A DNA stretch of 64,000 nucleotides, taken from positions 5,657,501 to 5,721,500 of the forward strand of contig NC_081828.1 in the NCBI RefSeq assembly GCF_030867095.1, given 5' to 3'. The notes under the pieces were generated by a model. The model was not told the DNA's origin and did no database searches. It saw only the letters and a list, made by a program, of their open reading frames with translations. The stretch is from Alligator mississippiensis (lineage: Eukaryota > Chordata > Crocodylia > Alligatoridae). The position numbers and the translations under genes are program-made. Below are positions 23,153 to 34,399 of the stretch, in pieces. Within the stretch, counting starts at the first letter, position 1. The number at the start of each line of letters is the position of its first letter.

Positions 23153-24239
23153 TGTGGCTGCAAGAAGGAAGGTAGTTAGCTCACTTTTATGTGAACTGTG
23201 AACTGCTTTTAGCCCTGTCTTTCTGCAGGTGCACTCACAAAGATTCAGGGTTGTCAATGTTGTTCTTTTAAGTATTTTTAAGAGGTTGCAATACCATAAT
23301 TTACACTGAACACAAGCACAGGTAGGCATATGGGTGATACTTAACTTTGTATATGAAAGACCGACAAGTTGGGGTTTTGATTTTAAAAAATGGAGTTTGG
23401 TTTTGGTTTTGTTTTGGGGGGTTTCTGCTCATTTTCCTTGAAACATGGTCAGAGAGAGAGAGAGCGCGCTGCTTCGGCGTTAGCAAACTTGCCTAGCTTG
23501 TGGAAGACTTGAGCCTCTGTCCCACCACCGGCTTCCTCTGTGGTATTTTGAAGTGAACTGACTTTTCTCTATTGCCTCAGTTTCTCATGCCAAAAATGAA
23601 GATGATGGCATTTCCTGACCTCAAAATGGATTGTGAGAGCCAATACATTAAGAGTGTAGAGACTCTTGGATACCACCATAACGGGGTCATACAAGTACCT
23701 GGTTTTATTGGACCAGCTTTTGGAAGTCTGATGCAATCTGTGACCGCCTGGCTCTTCACCAAGGTGTACATCTTTTTTTTCCCCAAAACCTTCCTTAGGT
23801 GTTTGAGCCCAATATATTGCAAGCTGAGCAAAATGAGGTGATGATACAAATGAATGAAGGTGGCTTGTGCAACCAACCAGTTAGCAATCTATAAAGCACC
23901 AAGCTTGTGTTATCTTAATTCCTTGTAGCCAGTCCAATGTGCTAGTACTGACACAGGCATGGCCATATTTTTAGCCGGACAAAATTAGGCTGAATTTCAG
24001 TGGGTGCTCAGTCCCAGGGTCAGTATTTCTATACTGACAGTATCTCTTTTTTCCTCCTATAATCCAAGACAACAAGTTGGACCCCTTAGAAAGGGGGGTT
24101 GTCAGTCTTGTTTTGCTGCCAAGTATAATTTGAAACCTTATTTTTGAACTTGGGCTGTTGGACTTCTCCGTATATGTTCCCAGTGGAGTGTTACATTTTC
24201 ACGTACGGTACTTGTTGGGTCACTGACATTTTCTGTCCT
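23153..24239. other. Intergenic DNA with a MIR fragment
   Basis: A plus-strand MIR piece lies near 23,560-23,650 (TTGCCTCAGTTTCTCATGCC then AATGAAGATGATGGCA). An (AG)n run is at 23,451-23,464. No gene is seen; the 99- and 89-codon frames here cover opposite strands of the same bases. Confidence 0.45.
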
Positions 24240-24420
24240 CTTCTAAAAAGCATGAATTAAAGAAACACAGAGCAAAAAGCTGTCCGGTATCTGAGAGCTC
24301 CCCAGGCAGCTGGCTGCATTGCAAAGCCCCGGATCCTTTCACACACAAAGCATTTGACAAATTGGAAGGCATGGCAATTGGATGTTGATATTTTATTGCA
24401 GCAACATGTGCTATTTGTTT
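24240..24420. promoter_or_regulatory. Weak conserved non-coding candidate
   Basis: This is a compact, non-repetitive block with TGCATTGCAAAGCCCCGG, CACAAAGCATTTGACAAATT and GGCATGGCAATTGGATG. It has no repeat signature and no frame. I flag it only because its texture resembles the stronger candidate at 5.2-5.7 kb. Confidence 0.18.
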
Positions 24421-25454
24421 AGATCAGAGAACAAGTCTTCTGAAATTGCCAACGGTGGTCCTGAGATCTTACATGACCTTGAGTGGCAATCTGAAACCCA
24501 CGATTAAAAATAGTGAAGGAAAAGTTTCTCACAATTCCCCGGGGAATATTCCACAAACCAAAGTGTGTTTTCCATTACGGTTTACATCAACAGTTGGTCT
24601 ATGGGACTTCTGTGTGCGTATGTGTGTGTTTCTGTTACCGGTTTGTCTATCGTTGTACGTTTCCTCTGGAAGAAGGAGCCAGTAAAACCCACTTGAAAAA
24701 TTACGCATAGTGTCATGATCCCAATTCATTCATCTGAAGACACTCATGCTGCGTTGGGTAAAGTGCCCAGAAACATTTCTGTGTCAACCACATTTCTCTT
24801 CTTACATGTTGTATGCCTCCATATGTAGAAGCTATGTCGTCTTTGCCTCCAGTATGCTGACTCAGGCACATGCTCAGTTACTGCTTGCTTCATTTTCACT
24901 GTTCCTCTGTCCAGCTGTAATGGAAATAAGAGAATGGAAAGCTGGCAGGACAAATAGCAAGACCTAATGAGCAAGGGAGATTTGGTTTTGTTCATCACCC
25001 AATAGATGCTGTAGCAATGAGGTTGCCAGTAGCATAGTATGGACAAAGCATTGGAAATCGGCCAACCAGAGACCAATGCACTGCAACTAGTATCACTTGC
25101 TGTGACGTCCTCTACAATCAGTCTTGGGCTAGGCCTCTCCTTTAGGGAAAAGAAGTAGCCTTTTTATTTTTATTGTTTTATATTTTTTAAATGATATTTC
25201 CACACCAGCAAAAACTATAGTGTAGGAAGAGCTTTTATCCAAGGACAGTGCTCTCATATGCTATAAATACTGCATAGCATTATTTTCTTACCTTTATTGT
25301 AGCTCTTAATTGCCTCTCTCATGAACCAGGAAGTTCATGTGCTGTGCTGTGCAGTGACAAAAAAGGGAGTGTTTTTGCACCAAAGGGCTGTCCTTCCTAG
25401 ATGCAGGACAAAAGATAACAAATGGGTGTAGGAAAATGGGGGACCACAAGGAAA
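24421..25454. other. Intergenic DNA, no gene seen
   Basis: No repeat family or gene is recognised. The 110-codon minus-strand frame near 24,744-25,076 has a plus-strand rival and no domain. Confidence 0.4.
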
Positions 25455-25518
25455 CTTTGGTTGGGGGTCGGACTCAATGATCCATTGAGGTCTCTTCCGA
25501 CCCTAACATCTATGAAAC
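25455..25518 (+). mobile_element. CR1 3' end fragment
   Basis: TTGGGGGTCGGACTCAATGA, TCCATTGAGGTCTCTTCCG and CCCTAACATCTATGAAAC form a short CR1 terminus. It is severely 5'-truncated. Confidence 0.85.
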
Positions 25519-25645
25519 AGTGAGAAATAGTGGTTAGCAAGAGAAGCAACAGTGCCTTGCAATGAGCCTGTGTTATGCTCTTTGTAGGTATTGCCGCAAA
25601 GAAGAATTGATTTGGAGGAAGGCTACAAAATGGCTGGGATCCTTT

Positions 25646-25732
25646 GACCCCAGATGACTTCCTGCCCCTTGGCCAGGGGACTGGACCCAATGATTTTATG
25701 AGGTCCCTTACAGCCTTAATGTCTATGAAATG
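25646..25732 (+). mobile_element. CR1 3' end fragment, diverged
   Basis: GGACTGGACCCAATGATTTT, ATGAGGTCCCTTACAGCC and TTAATGTCTATGAAATG match a CR1 3' end of a different, older subfamily from the copy about 130 bp upstream. Confidence 0.7.
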
Positions 25733-26267
25733 TAAGAAATAGGAGCTACCTGTAATCCTCCACAAAGTTCCTGAGTCCAGGTAGAAATACGGAGAAGGTA
25801 TCCAGGCTAATGTTGGCCAACAGTCTTCATCCACAAGACATCTTCTTGGTACTGGGTAGGAGATCTATTGTTGTACTGTTGTCTGGAAAGTGCAGATAAG
25901 TAGTGGAGGCTTGATGTGGCAGAAAAGAGGAGGCAATAGAGGGACATGGAGAGAGTTTGTGATACGGTCAAAGGGATGGGCTAGGAGAAGGATCTTTACG
26001 GCTCCTTCTGCACCAAAGAAACTTGTAGTTCTTCTCCACTCCCACACCAAACCTGGGGGAATCAACCCTGGGAACTGCAGCCTGACCTATCAGCCTGCTT
26101 TTCCCATCAAATTGTAAACACAATCCTCTCTATCTTGGGGCTGCCCTGTAGGGTGCCTGCCTTGAAGGATAGTCTATAGACCTGCACACATGGAACTTTT
26201 CATCTGTGTCTCCATAGACACGGATGGAGGAACAGCAGGACAACACATTTTGGGAGTCCCATCTTAG
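25733..26267. other. Intergenic DNA, no gene seen
   Basis: This is unique sequence with only chance frames. Confidence 0.4.
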
Positions 26268-26595
26268 GATCATAGGCTCATAGGAAAGTAGGAGTGGAAG
26301 GGACCTCGTGTGGTTACATCTAGTCCAGCCCCCTGCTCAAGGCAGGATCATCACTGACACTAAACCATCCCAGCCAAGTGTCTGTCCAACCTGGTCTTGA
26401 AAATTTCCAGGGATGGAGATACCATAGTTTCTCTAGGGAGCACACTGCTGACTTGTATGCAGCTTGTAGTCCACTGCAACCACCAGGTCCTTCTTTGAAG
26501 TCATGCCAGTCATTCCCCAGTCCATATTTGTGCATGCACTTATTCTGTTCCAAAAGCAGGACTTTGTTCTTGTTCCCATTGAAGAGGTACCCTCT
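26268..26595 (-). mobile_element. Older CR1 LINE fragment
   Basis: On the plus strand it gives the reversed CR1 3' region: GGATCATAGGCTCATAGGAA, CATCTAGTCCAGCCCCCTGC, TGTCCAACCTGGTCTTGAAA and GGGATGGAGATACCATAG. A jump follows to late ORF2 landmarks (CCAGGTCCTTCTTTGAAG, AAGCAGGACTTTGTTC). The jump implies an internal deletion. Confidence 0.75.
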
Positions 26596-27473
26596 TCTGC
26601 TTCCCTCACTTGTAAAGCCCTTAATGAGACCCTGAGATAGGAGATGGGACTTGTTTAATTAAAATCTCACTAGCTGCAGACTTGAAGGTGGAACTTGTCT
26701 TTGAAAGATTGAATGTTAAAGGGAGGAGCATGTTGTCAATCCTTCTGGTGCCAGTGATTTCTGCTTTGCCCACTTTTCTCTACCTCCGTAGAAGGCTTTT
26801 CCAAAGAGTGGACAGACTCACTGAGTATTTTGAACAGTTGGGTGTCTACAAAATGCTGCAAATATTCAAAGGCAGAGGCAGGGAGGTATTGTACTCATAC
26901 TTCAGGTCAAGAGGCTGTTCTTTTTTTTACAATGAACCTTTATACTAAAGCATACACTTCTTTCACCTGTCTTTCTGTGTGCAGTGATGAATAGGATTCA
27001 CATTATCACACTTTTGGGGCATGGACTGAAAATGGATTTTCAGTAACTTTTTGCTACATGCCTTAATACACCAAGTTGAGTGCTGTGAGCAATGAGCGAT
27101 GTTACTGTACATTCAAAACACCGTTAAAGCTACAGGGCCACATGCTTTTGAAGTGTTGAATGCCTCTCCCTTCATTAGCCATGTTTGTGCTGTGGTAGCC
27201 ACAGCCCTGTGTGTAGTTTGAATGCATTTCAGAGGGTTTCAAGAGCAGAAAAGGATGTGTGTGTTTCCCTTGATCTAGCCTCCAACAGTAAAAGCAATGC
27301 ATGGGTAGGTGTTGCTTCCCATAAAGTGATGCTTAGTGCAGCAGGTATTGCTATGGCTTCTGACCCTTGCAGTCTGAGTGCAAGCACAGAGGGTAGAAAA
27401 GGGGCTTCTTGTTTCTTCTCCCTGGTGTTCATTCCTCAAATAGTCAATGAGGATCCAGCCCTTCTAATAGTGC
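26596..27473. other. Intergenic DNA, no gene seen
   Basis: No gene or clear repeat is recognised. Confidence 0.4.
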
Positions 27474-27720
27474 AAGGGTGGACAACCTCCGGCATGGGTG
27501 CTGCAAGTGGTTCAGGCAGGCTCTCTGTGTGACATGCAGCAGATCAGGGGGGGAGAAGGGAGCACGGTGGCAGATAGGCTGGAGAGCAGAAAGCAAATAG
27601 CAGACTGGGCAGGGAGTGCAGGACTGGGAACAGAAAGCAGAGCAGAAGATTAAGCATGGAAGGGGGATGGGAGTGGCACTCAGGGATGTGGCGGGGCTTA
27701 TTTTTACAAAGGGTAGCCCC
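27474..27720 (+). repeat. hAT-like interspersed repeat, copy A
   Basis: It opens with CAAGGGTGGACAACCTCCGG, which resembles a hAT-type terminus of the form CAGGGGTGGGCAACCT. It then has a purine-rich body (AGCAGAAAGCAAATAGCAGA, GGGAGTGGCACTCAGGGATG). The body aligns by eye with copy B near 47.5 kb in the same orientation. No transposase is present. The family assignment is tentative. Confidence 0.45.
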
Positions 27721-28504
27721 CATTCTCTTAGTGCTTGATGCAAGAGCCTGGATAGATGATGGAAATCAACTGAATTCAGTTAAGTGACTAAAGGTTGTTA
27801 TTTGGCCCTTTTGAAAACCTGCTCTTGTGTTCAGCCAGCATAGCTCCAGTAGAGCCGCCAGATCTGCATCAATTAAACCAGTTGATAATCTGGCCACAGT
27901 GTCTGCACATGCTCTCCAGTTTCTTCCTCTTCCTTCCCCCTCTGTCTCTCCTCTGCAGTTCGTTGACAGCGGTGATGTTTCCTCTGTGACACAGTCCAGA
28001 TGAGCTGAATTTGCCCAGACCTGCAGATGAAAAGTGATGCCTGTCTTAAAGGTGCGACATTAGAGCAATTCTGGAGTAAAGCTTCCACGAAGAGAGGAGA
28101 TGAGCAAGGCTGGCAGTAGGTTCCCACAAACAAATGACAGGGACAAAGTCTCTGCCTTCACAGCTCCTGCCTGCCCAAATCATTGCAATGAGATGACTTA
28201 TGCATTAAGAAGCAGCAACCTGAGCAATAGGCTCTCACCTTCTTCCTTAAGGGATCTCTTGGCAAGGGTCCTACAGCAGGTCAGTAGCTTGGATAGATCT
28301 CAAGGACTTGCATGCAATCTCTAGTTACCTAGAATGACCACAGAAGATATCCTCTTCAATACACTGAGTATTGAATGGTTCTTTCCATGTATTATTTTTC
28401 AGTGCAATGAAGAGGGGAGAAAGGCAGGAGCGTGAGCACCATGTTACATGGTGACTACACATCTAATTACTAGCCCCTCCTCTTTATTTTAACTCCTGTC
28501 CTAA
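27721..28504. other. Intergenic DNA, no gene seen
   Basis: No gene or clear repeat is recognised. Confidence 0.4.
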
Positions 28505-28582
28505 CTCTACTTTTTGACATGACTTTACAGCACCTCTTTTTGCTTCAGTTTCCTTATGTGTAAAATGAGGAGCATACCAGAG
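28505..28582 (+). repeat. MIR-type SINE fragment
   Basis: TGCTTCAGTTTCCTTATGTG followed by TAAAATGAGGAG matches the MIR core (TGCCTCAGTTTCC...TGTAAAATGGGG). The outer parts are too diverged to place. Confidence 0.7.
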
Positions 28583-28654
28583 TTTCAACATCAGGCTTAA
28601 TTACACGTGCCTTGAGGTGCACGTGCTTTGAGGTCTCATTTGCAAACCCCTACT

Positions 28655-28831
28655 AAATTTCTAATAGAGGTGCTGAACCCCTTTGGAAATTTTGAGTTAA
28701 AGTGTGGACCACCTTGAATGATATGTGTGGGTATTTGCATAATTTTTCTCATAGTCATCTTTTGTGGGACCCCATAGACACAGTCTGTGGACTGTCCAGG
28801 GTCCACGGACAACAGGTTGAAAACCACTGGC
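28655..28831. mobile_element. Non-autonomous hAT-type remnant
   Basis: The right edge reads GGTCCACGGACAACAGG then TTGAAAACCACTG. This is the reverse complement of the common Charlie-like hAT terminus CAGTGGTTTTCAACC. The left edge is eroded (GAGGTGCTGAACCCC). No transposase frame is present. Confidence 0.6.
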
Positions 28832-30633
28832 ATAAAGGAAAGGTGTTTTTTTAGGTGTATTGCCATTTCATCCCAATGGGCTTTTAATTACAACGATGAC
28901 CTGTCTTCCCTTGAATGAACACTATTTCCGCGGATACTTTTAGCAAAAGAAAAATCATGGAAATAGCCAGTATGTTCAGAGGGTGAGTAACTGTTTGTCT
29001 GAGGGTCTTCGCAGTGATAAAGAGGAGTACAAGGCCTGTGTTAATGTCTCGCTAACTGATCCTCTGCATTAAACAAAGCATCTGAAAATGATCCCCTACA
29101 AAAGTCACCATTTTACAAAGGAAGACATGGACTTACCAGGGATTACAATATACACACATGTGTTTTATCTCCACAAGATGTTTTCAAGAGGTTGAATAAG
29201 CCTGTCTATGTGCTGACATGAACTGTAAGCAGAAGATCAGCTTGAAATATTAGGCCAATACTATGGATAATATACACCCAGTTGCACTGCAATCCATCTC
29301 ACCAGATGACTCCAGTCCTCATTTTGCCAGTGGAGGTTAAAGAGGACCATCTGTGATAATTCCCATTTCACACTTTCCTATTTTGTTTTCTCAATGTTTT
29401 GGAGTTCTCCTATAACCTCCAACTTTGACAAGAAGGCCCTGCCTTTATTGGAAGCAAAACACGAACTGGTCTTTTTTCCAGTATAGCGGCTATAAAGCTT
29501 CCTAAGCAGAAAGCTCTGACCTCAAGGTGCCTGTCGAAAGATTTCTTTTCACTTATGGTGTTCCCCAGAGCTCCCCTTCTACAAGTGTGCCCAGATTCCT
29601 CTATTATGAAAATCATCTGGCCAGCACAGTGTAGTGTTAAGAATTACCCAGTGGCTACTCTGAAGAACAAAACCCTATTCAAAGTCAAATTTTGGTTTCG
29701 GAGGATGCGGGGGGAAAATCAGGAATGACCAAACCTAACAAAATACTCAGAGCATGAAAATTGACTTCAGACACTATCGTTGCCAGCATCATCTATCGCT
29801 TTGCACTCATTGTACTCTACTCGTATGGAGTGACTATCAGACCACACATTGTCCAAGTGTTGGCTTACAAAAAAAATCAGATAAATCAATGTAAAGGGCA
29901 ACTCATCCCTGGGAATCCCTGAAGATAAACCTAATGTGAGAGGTTATTTTTTTTTGCATGAGTTTGACAGCAGGCTTGTGAAACATTTCATAATCTGCCA
30001 CCTATATCTAGTGTCTCTGCAGCCTGGAGAAAAATGAAGTGTTATACCTACAACCTCTCTAACATGGTAGATCATTCAGATGAAAATTCTAGCAAGAAAA
30101 TCTCATTTGTTACAATTTGTGCATTGACTCCATAGCAGAACAGAGTCTGGGTAGAATGTGAGCCTATTTAAAACCTAATACATTCTAGTATGAAAATATT
30201 TGAGGTGTACATTTTTTTCCCCTTCCTGTCAAGAACATGCTTTATTTCTTTAGTATATCTAATTAATTATAAGTTATCCAAACATCCGTGATGGGCATTC
30301 TTAGGTTGATGCAAACAGTCATGGGTTTCCCGACATCTTTCTTATGTTGAGTCTTGCCTATGCCTTCAGAGCAGAATCTCTCTCTCATTTTCTAACGACA
30401 CTTACTACAGTCATAGACAATATTTTTTTGTGATAAAACCATGTAACCAGTTGCATTCATTTGAGTTTGCTGGAGTTCACCAGCAGAGTATCATTGCTTT
30501 GAAATTAAAGGTGTGGCTCAATATATTTAGAAGGCTGCATAGTTTGTATCAAATTTAATGTAAGTCAATTAGGCAGATGTTTACTTTCAACAAAAAGTGT
30601 GTTATTCTTAAATTCGGGTAGTGCAAGAGTGGT
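28832..30633. other. Intergenic DNA, no gene seen
   Basis: Long AT-rich unique sequence with no repeat or gene recognised. Confidence 0.45.
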
Positions 30634-30795
30634 GTTGTGGCCATGGCCACGATGGTCCAGAAATTGTGTGTGGCAAGGATTTCTTAGAATGATAACTTTT
30701 AATTGGGCCAACTCTGTAGTTGGGATGAATTAGACAAGCATTTGAGGGTGAGACATTCTTCCTCAGGTCTTCCTCAGATGCATCTAGAGTCTGTC
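30634..30795 (+). repeat. SINE copy of a variant subfamily
   Basis: A head (GTTGTGGCCATGGCCACG, ATGGTCCAGAAATTG) leads into AAGGATTTCTTAGAATGATA, ACTTTTAATTGGGCCAACTC, AGACAAGCATTTGAGG and TTCTTCCTCAGGTC. The plan matches the other SINEs here (head, TTTTATTRGRCCAACT, tail). The head is complete but the middle is a distinct variant. Confidence 0.6.
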
Positions 30796-30954
30796 TTAAA
30801 AAAGCAGTGGTCTGGTAATTCAGCAAGTTCTTCCTGGGGTTGTCTTGGGTGGTTTGGCCATATTTTTCTTTGAAAGCCAAGTTAAGAGTGAGGGTGCAAT
30901 CAAGTGAGCTGCCTAATCTGCATCATCTCCTTGCTGAGAAGTGAATGATCATGG

Positions 30955-31046
30955 TAGAGACCTTCTCTTGACGACACTGTCACTTCATTGGTTTCAGTGG
31001 AGTTACTCCTGATTTACACCAGTGTAAGTGACCAGACATTCAGGCC
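30955..31046 (+). repeat. Ancient sauropsid repeat fragment
   Basis: GGTTTCAGTGGAGTTACTCC, TGATTTACACCAGTGTAAG and GACCAGACATTCAGGCC match a motif common in bird, turtle and crocodilian DNA. A more degraded relative lies at 50,822-50,920. I cannot name the family with confidence. Confidence 0.4.
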
Positions 31047-31813
31047 AAAGTCTTCACTATGCTGTGTAAGTACAGTAGGGCCTGGGACCCCTCTGGCCTG
31101 ACATCCTCTTCCCAAGCAATGCACTGAGGTTCTCTTGGTTGTTTTTCTCTCTCATGTGCCACGACTTTGGTGTTACATTGGGGAGCTAGTTCTGCCCAGT
31201 AACACCCTTGGCATGTCAAAGGGGTCACTTCATGGGGGGCCACCCCTTTGGGCTACTTTCTTTACAAATCGATTTCCAGTCCTTAGGATGTAGGCACAAC
31301 CTCTCTGGGCTGCCTCCTTTATGAATCCATGCTTAGTCTTTAGTGTGGCGAACAACCCCTCCTAGCTGCTTCCCATGCCTGTCCTGTTCTCTGCTCACCC
31401 ATGCCATTCCTGACCTGACTCTTGATCAAAGGTGTTGGTCCCTCGGAGTCAGGTCAGCCACCTTGGCATCTTGTTTCTCAATCCTTGTCTTGACTGGCGA
31501 TCCTTCAATGGCCCATGCATGCAGTCTCTGTCCCTTAGCTGATGCTGGCTGCATGCCAAAGCCAGCAGGAGTTTTGTGGCATCCTCTCATCCCTGATGCT
31601 GCAGACTCTCTCCAGCAGCCCCTCACCAGAGCTGGAAGTATTTCCTTGGGTCTGCCCATCTTCAATCCAGAGGAATTGATGGCTCCTAAACCACTGAATG
31701 AAGCCCCATTCCCCATCAGCGTTCTCTGTTCTCTCCAAGGTAAGCTACAGGGAAGGATGATTCCTGGGTTTTTTTTTCCCTTCTCCCCAGTCTCTCCTTC
31801 CACATATCCTGCC
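31047..31813. other. Flank beyond the 3' LTR, no gene seen
   Basis: This borders the Gmr1-like element's 3' LTR. A minus-strand frame reaching into it from the LTR and a 210-codon plus-strand frame over the same bases (31,343-31,975) share no known domain. I first suspected gag sequence but the LTR boundary at 31,814 argues against that. Confidence 0.4.
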
Positions 31814-32906
31814 TGTCTTGGGATGGGGTCCCCAGGGATGGCCATGATACCCCCAGGGCTCCTTGACTGTACAAATCCTGCCCAACAGGCACCCTCTTAC
31901 TTGCCTGCCATGTCTTGTTGTACTATAATAAATAGGGAGGCTGCCCTCAAGTTTCTATTTTGGGCATGGTCCTGATAGACCTCACTGAACCCTGCGGGTT
32001 CTTGGACCCCTTTTGAGTCCTGCTCCAAAATGGATGCCTCTCGGGACACACTCAGCCTTATAGGCTAAATGCATGGCTCCAAACCACTCCTTTACCACAC
32101 CCCAGGCCTTGCAGATGGCATTCACATGTTATCCCTCTAAGGCCTTAGTTTAGCTTGGTCTCCGGTCATCACTGGACTCTCTGCAGCCCTGTCTCTCTCT
32201 TGGCGCCCCTTGCTGCTGGGCTCTCTGCAGCTGTGTCCTTCTCTTGGCACCCTCCGGCACTGGGGTCCACTCACCCCCCTTGTCACTGCACCCCTAGTGC
32301 TGTAGTCCATTCACCCTGAATACTGCACCCACGCTGGCGCTGGGGTCTGTTCACCCCGAATACAGCACCTATGTTGGTGCTGGGGTCCCTACACTGTAGT
32401 GGGCGCCCAATGAGGCCTCTTCCTTCCCCAATAGCCTCAGTCCAATCCTCCAGTATTATAAGACAGCAACCAAAAAAATATAAGCCCCTGGGCTATAACA
32501 TAACACAACAAGTTCAACGTGTGCTCTGTCCCTTTAAAAGAGTCAAACTTCTTCCCTGACACTAAATGCCTTGTAGGCGAGGGTACCTGGTGAGCTCCTG
32601 GATCCCCATTAGCCCTAAGTGCAGCATCTCTGGCAGCTGCAGCATCTCTGGGCAATTCCTCCCCGGAGGCTCCCTCCGCTTTGGCTGCTGGCAGGGAACT
32701 GCCTCTCTAGTCCCAACCCTGGGGTTTATATGTGCCCAGGGCCCTGCCTCTTCTGGTCAGCTGGCCAGCTGCAGGTGCAGGCTGATTCCCTCCTAGGCCT
32801 GCTGCCACAGGAATCTGCACCTGTGGGGTTTCTGCCTGACTGCTAGGACCCTCTCTCTAGGCAGTTTCTGCTCTTAAAGGAGGAGGCACCTAAGTGCCCT
32901 GCGACA
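31814..32906 (-). repeat. 3' LTR of the Gmr1-like element
   Basis: The LTR starts TGTCGCAGGG and ends CCCAAGACA on the minus strand, giving TG...CA ends and a partial inverted terminus. A purine tract AAGGGGCAG (32,907-32,915) sits just ahead, as expected for plus-strand priming. A TATA-like box (TATAAA, 32,725-32,730) lies about 180 bp inside. The lower boundary is supported by a related LTR at 42.4-42.96 kb: in both, GGCCATGA begins 25-26 bp from the end. Short imperfect repeats of the form CTGGGGTCYRTTCACCC occupy 32,270-32,390. At 1,093 bp it is longer than its relative. Confidence 0.75.
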
Positions 32907-32999
32907 CTGCCCCTTAAGATGCCACTAGGTGCTCTTCTCCAATTACCTGCTGGGGCTGTTTTTCTACCAGCGATTCCTCTGATGTCACCTGTCACTCTT

Positions 33000-34350
33000 C
33001 CACTCCCTCTCTTGGATAGCAACAGGATAGAAAATCAGCCAATATGTTAATCTTCCCTTACATGTACTCAACAGAGAACTGAAATGGCTGCAATGCTAAT
33101 GCCCAGCACATTATCCATGCATTGTCCATTTTTGCAGACCTGAGCCACATTGACGTGGCATGATCTGGGATCAATGTGAATTCATGGCCTAGCAAATTAT
33201 ATTTGAAACATTCCATTCCCCACTTTAACAATAAGCACCCTCTATTGACCATAACATACCTCCTCTTATGCTCTTTGAGTTTTCTGCTGGCATACGCTAT
33301 TGGCCTTTCCACTCCCTCCACCTTTTGAGACCATACTGCACCTATCACTGCTCCTGACACGTTGACCTGTAGAACAAAGGGCTGTGAAAAATCTGGGAGT
33401 GCAAAACTACCTCTTGATGCAAGGCTTCCTTAACACCTTCAAAGGCTTCCTTGCACCTAGCATCCCACTTGATCGGGCCGTTACTTTGTGCCCGAATGGC
33501 ATCAGTCAAAGGACTTGTTAGTTCTGCGAACCGAGGAATAAACCTATGGTAATAATTAGTCAGACCAAGAAAAGCTCACATTTGCTTCTTACTCTGCAGG
33601 GCTTGTAGTTCCTTACTATGTCAACTTTATTTGCCAAAGATTTGATCTGGCCCTGTCCCTCTAAGAACCCCCAGATACTTAATTTCAGATTTCCCTAGCA
33701 CATGCTTTCTTGAGTTAACTGTTAACCCAGCCTGTTTTCATTTCCATAAAAATGCCCTAACAGTAGCTATATGTTGGTCCCACTCCTTCATGTAGACCAT
33801 GATGTCATCAATATACGTGGCTGCATACTCTTAATGCAGAGCAGTACCCAGTCTATCAACTGCTGAAAGGTGGCTGCGGCTCCATTAAGACCAAATGCCA
33901 TCCTTTTGAATTCATACAATCCCTAAGGTGTTCCAAACGCTGTTTAGGCCTGATCTTCTGCTTGCAGTGGGATTTGCCAGTACCCTGTAGATAGGTCAAA
34001 AGTTAAAGTAAATTTTGCCTGCCCTATACTTTCTAAAAGCTCCCCCACTTGAGGCATGGGGAATGCGTCAAACTGTGTCATTGCATTCAGTTTCCAAAAA
34101 TCAATACATAAATGAAGTGTTCTGTCTGCCTTTAGGACCGTCACAGCTGGGCTTCTCCAGGGGCTCTGTTACTCCATGATCACCCCTTGTTCTAGCAGTT
34201 TCTCTAGTTCCTTCCCAATAGGTCGGTATTGGTGATAAGGTATTCTTCTCCATTTTTCACAGACAATCATTTCTTCTGGGGTTATGATTTTTGTGTATAA
34301 CCCTTCTGCCTCTTTCTGGGGCTTCACTAAACACATCAGCAAAATCCTGC
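33000..34350 (-). pseudogene. Reverse transcriptase-RNase H of the Gmr1-like element
   Basis: These domains copy the element's RNA into DNA and degrade the template. On the minus strand the pre-RT region reads QDFADVFSEAPE, then IPYHQYRPIGKELEKLL. The reverse transcriptase follows with LCIDFWKLN, motif A LTFDLSTGYWQIPL (within 33,944-34,144) and an intact YIDD (33,804-33,815). RNase H covers 33,058-33,375 with RPIAYASRKL, a KWGMECFKYNLLGHEFTL block and ALQPFQFSVEY. Its first catalytic position, normally Asp before ASG, reads as Asn (QVNVSG). The frame closes shortly after NILADFL, and no integrase follows. Several stops and frameshifts disable it. Confidence 0.88.
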
Positions 34351-34399
34351 ACTATTTGCATAAGCTGTCTTTGCTGCCCGTCTGTAAGATGTTGTCACA

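Noticed and set aside
31426..31845. Minus-strand frame taken at first as gag of a tandem or circularly permuted Gmr1-like copy
   Set aside because: The related LTR at 42.36-42.96 kb shows that sequence up to 31,814 belongs inside the LTR, and the frame has no gag or zinc-knuckle motif.
31343..31975. 210-codon plus-strand open frame
   Set aside because: It covers the end of the minus-strand LTR and its flank, has equally open minus-strand rivals, and shows no domain.
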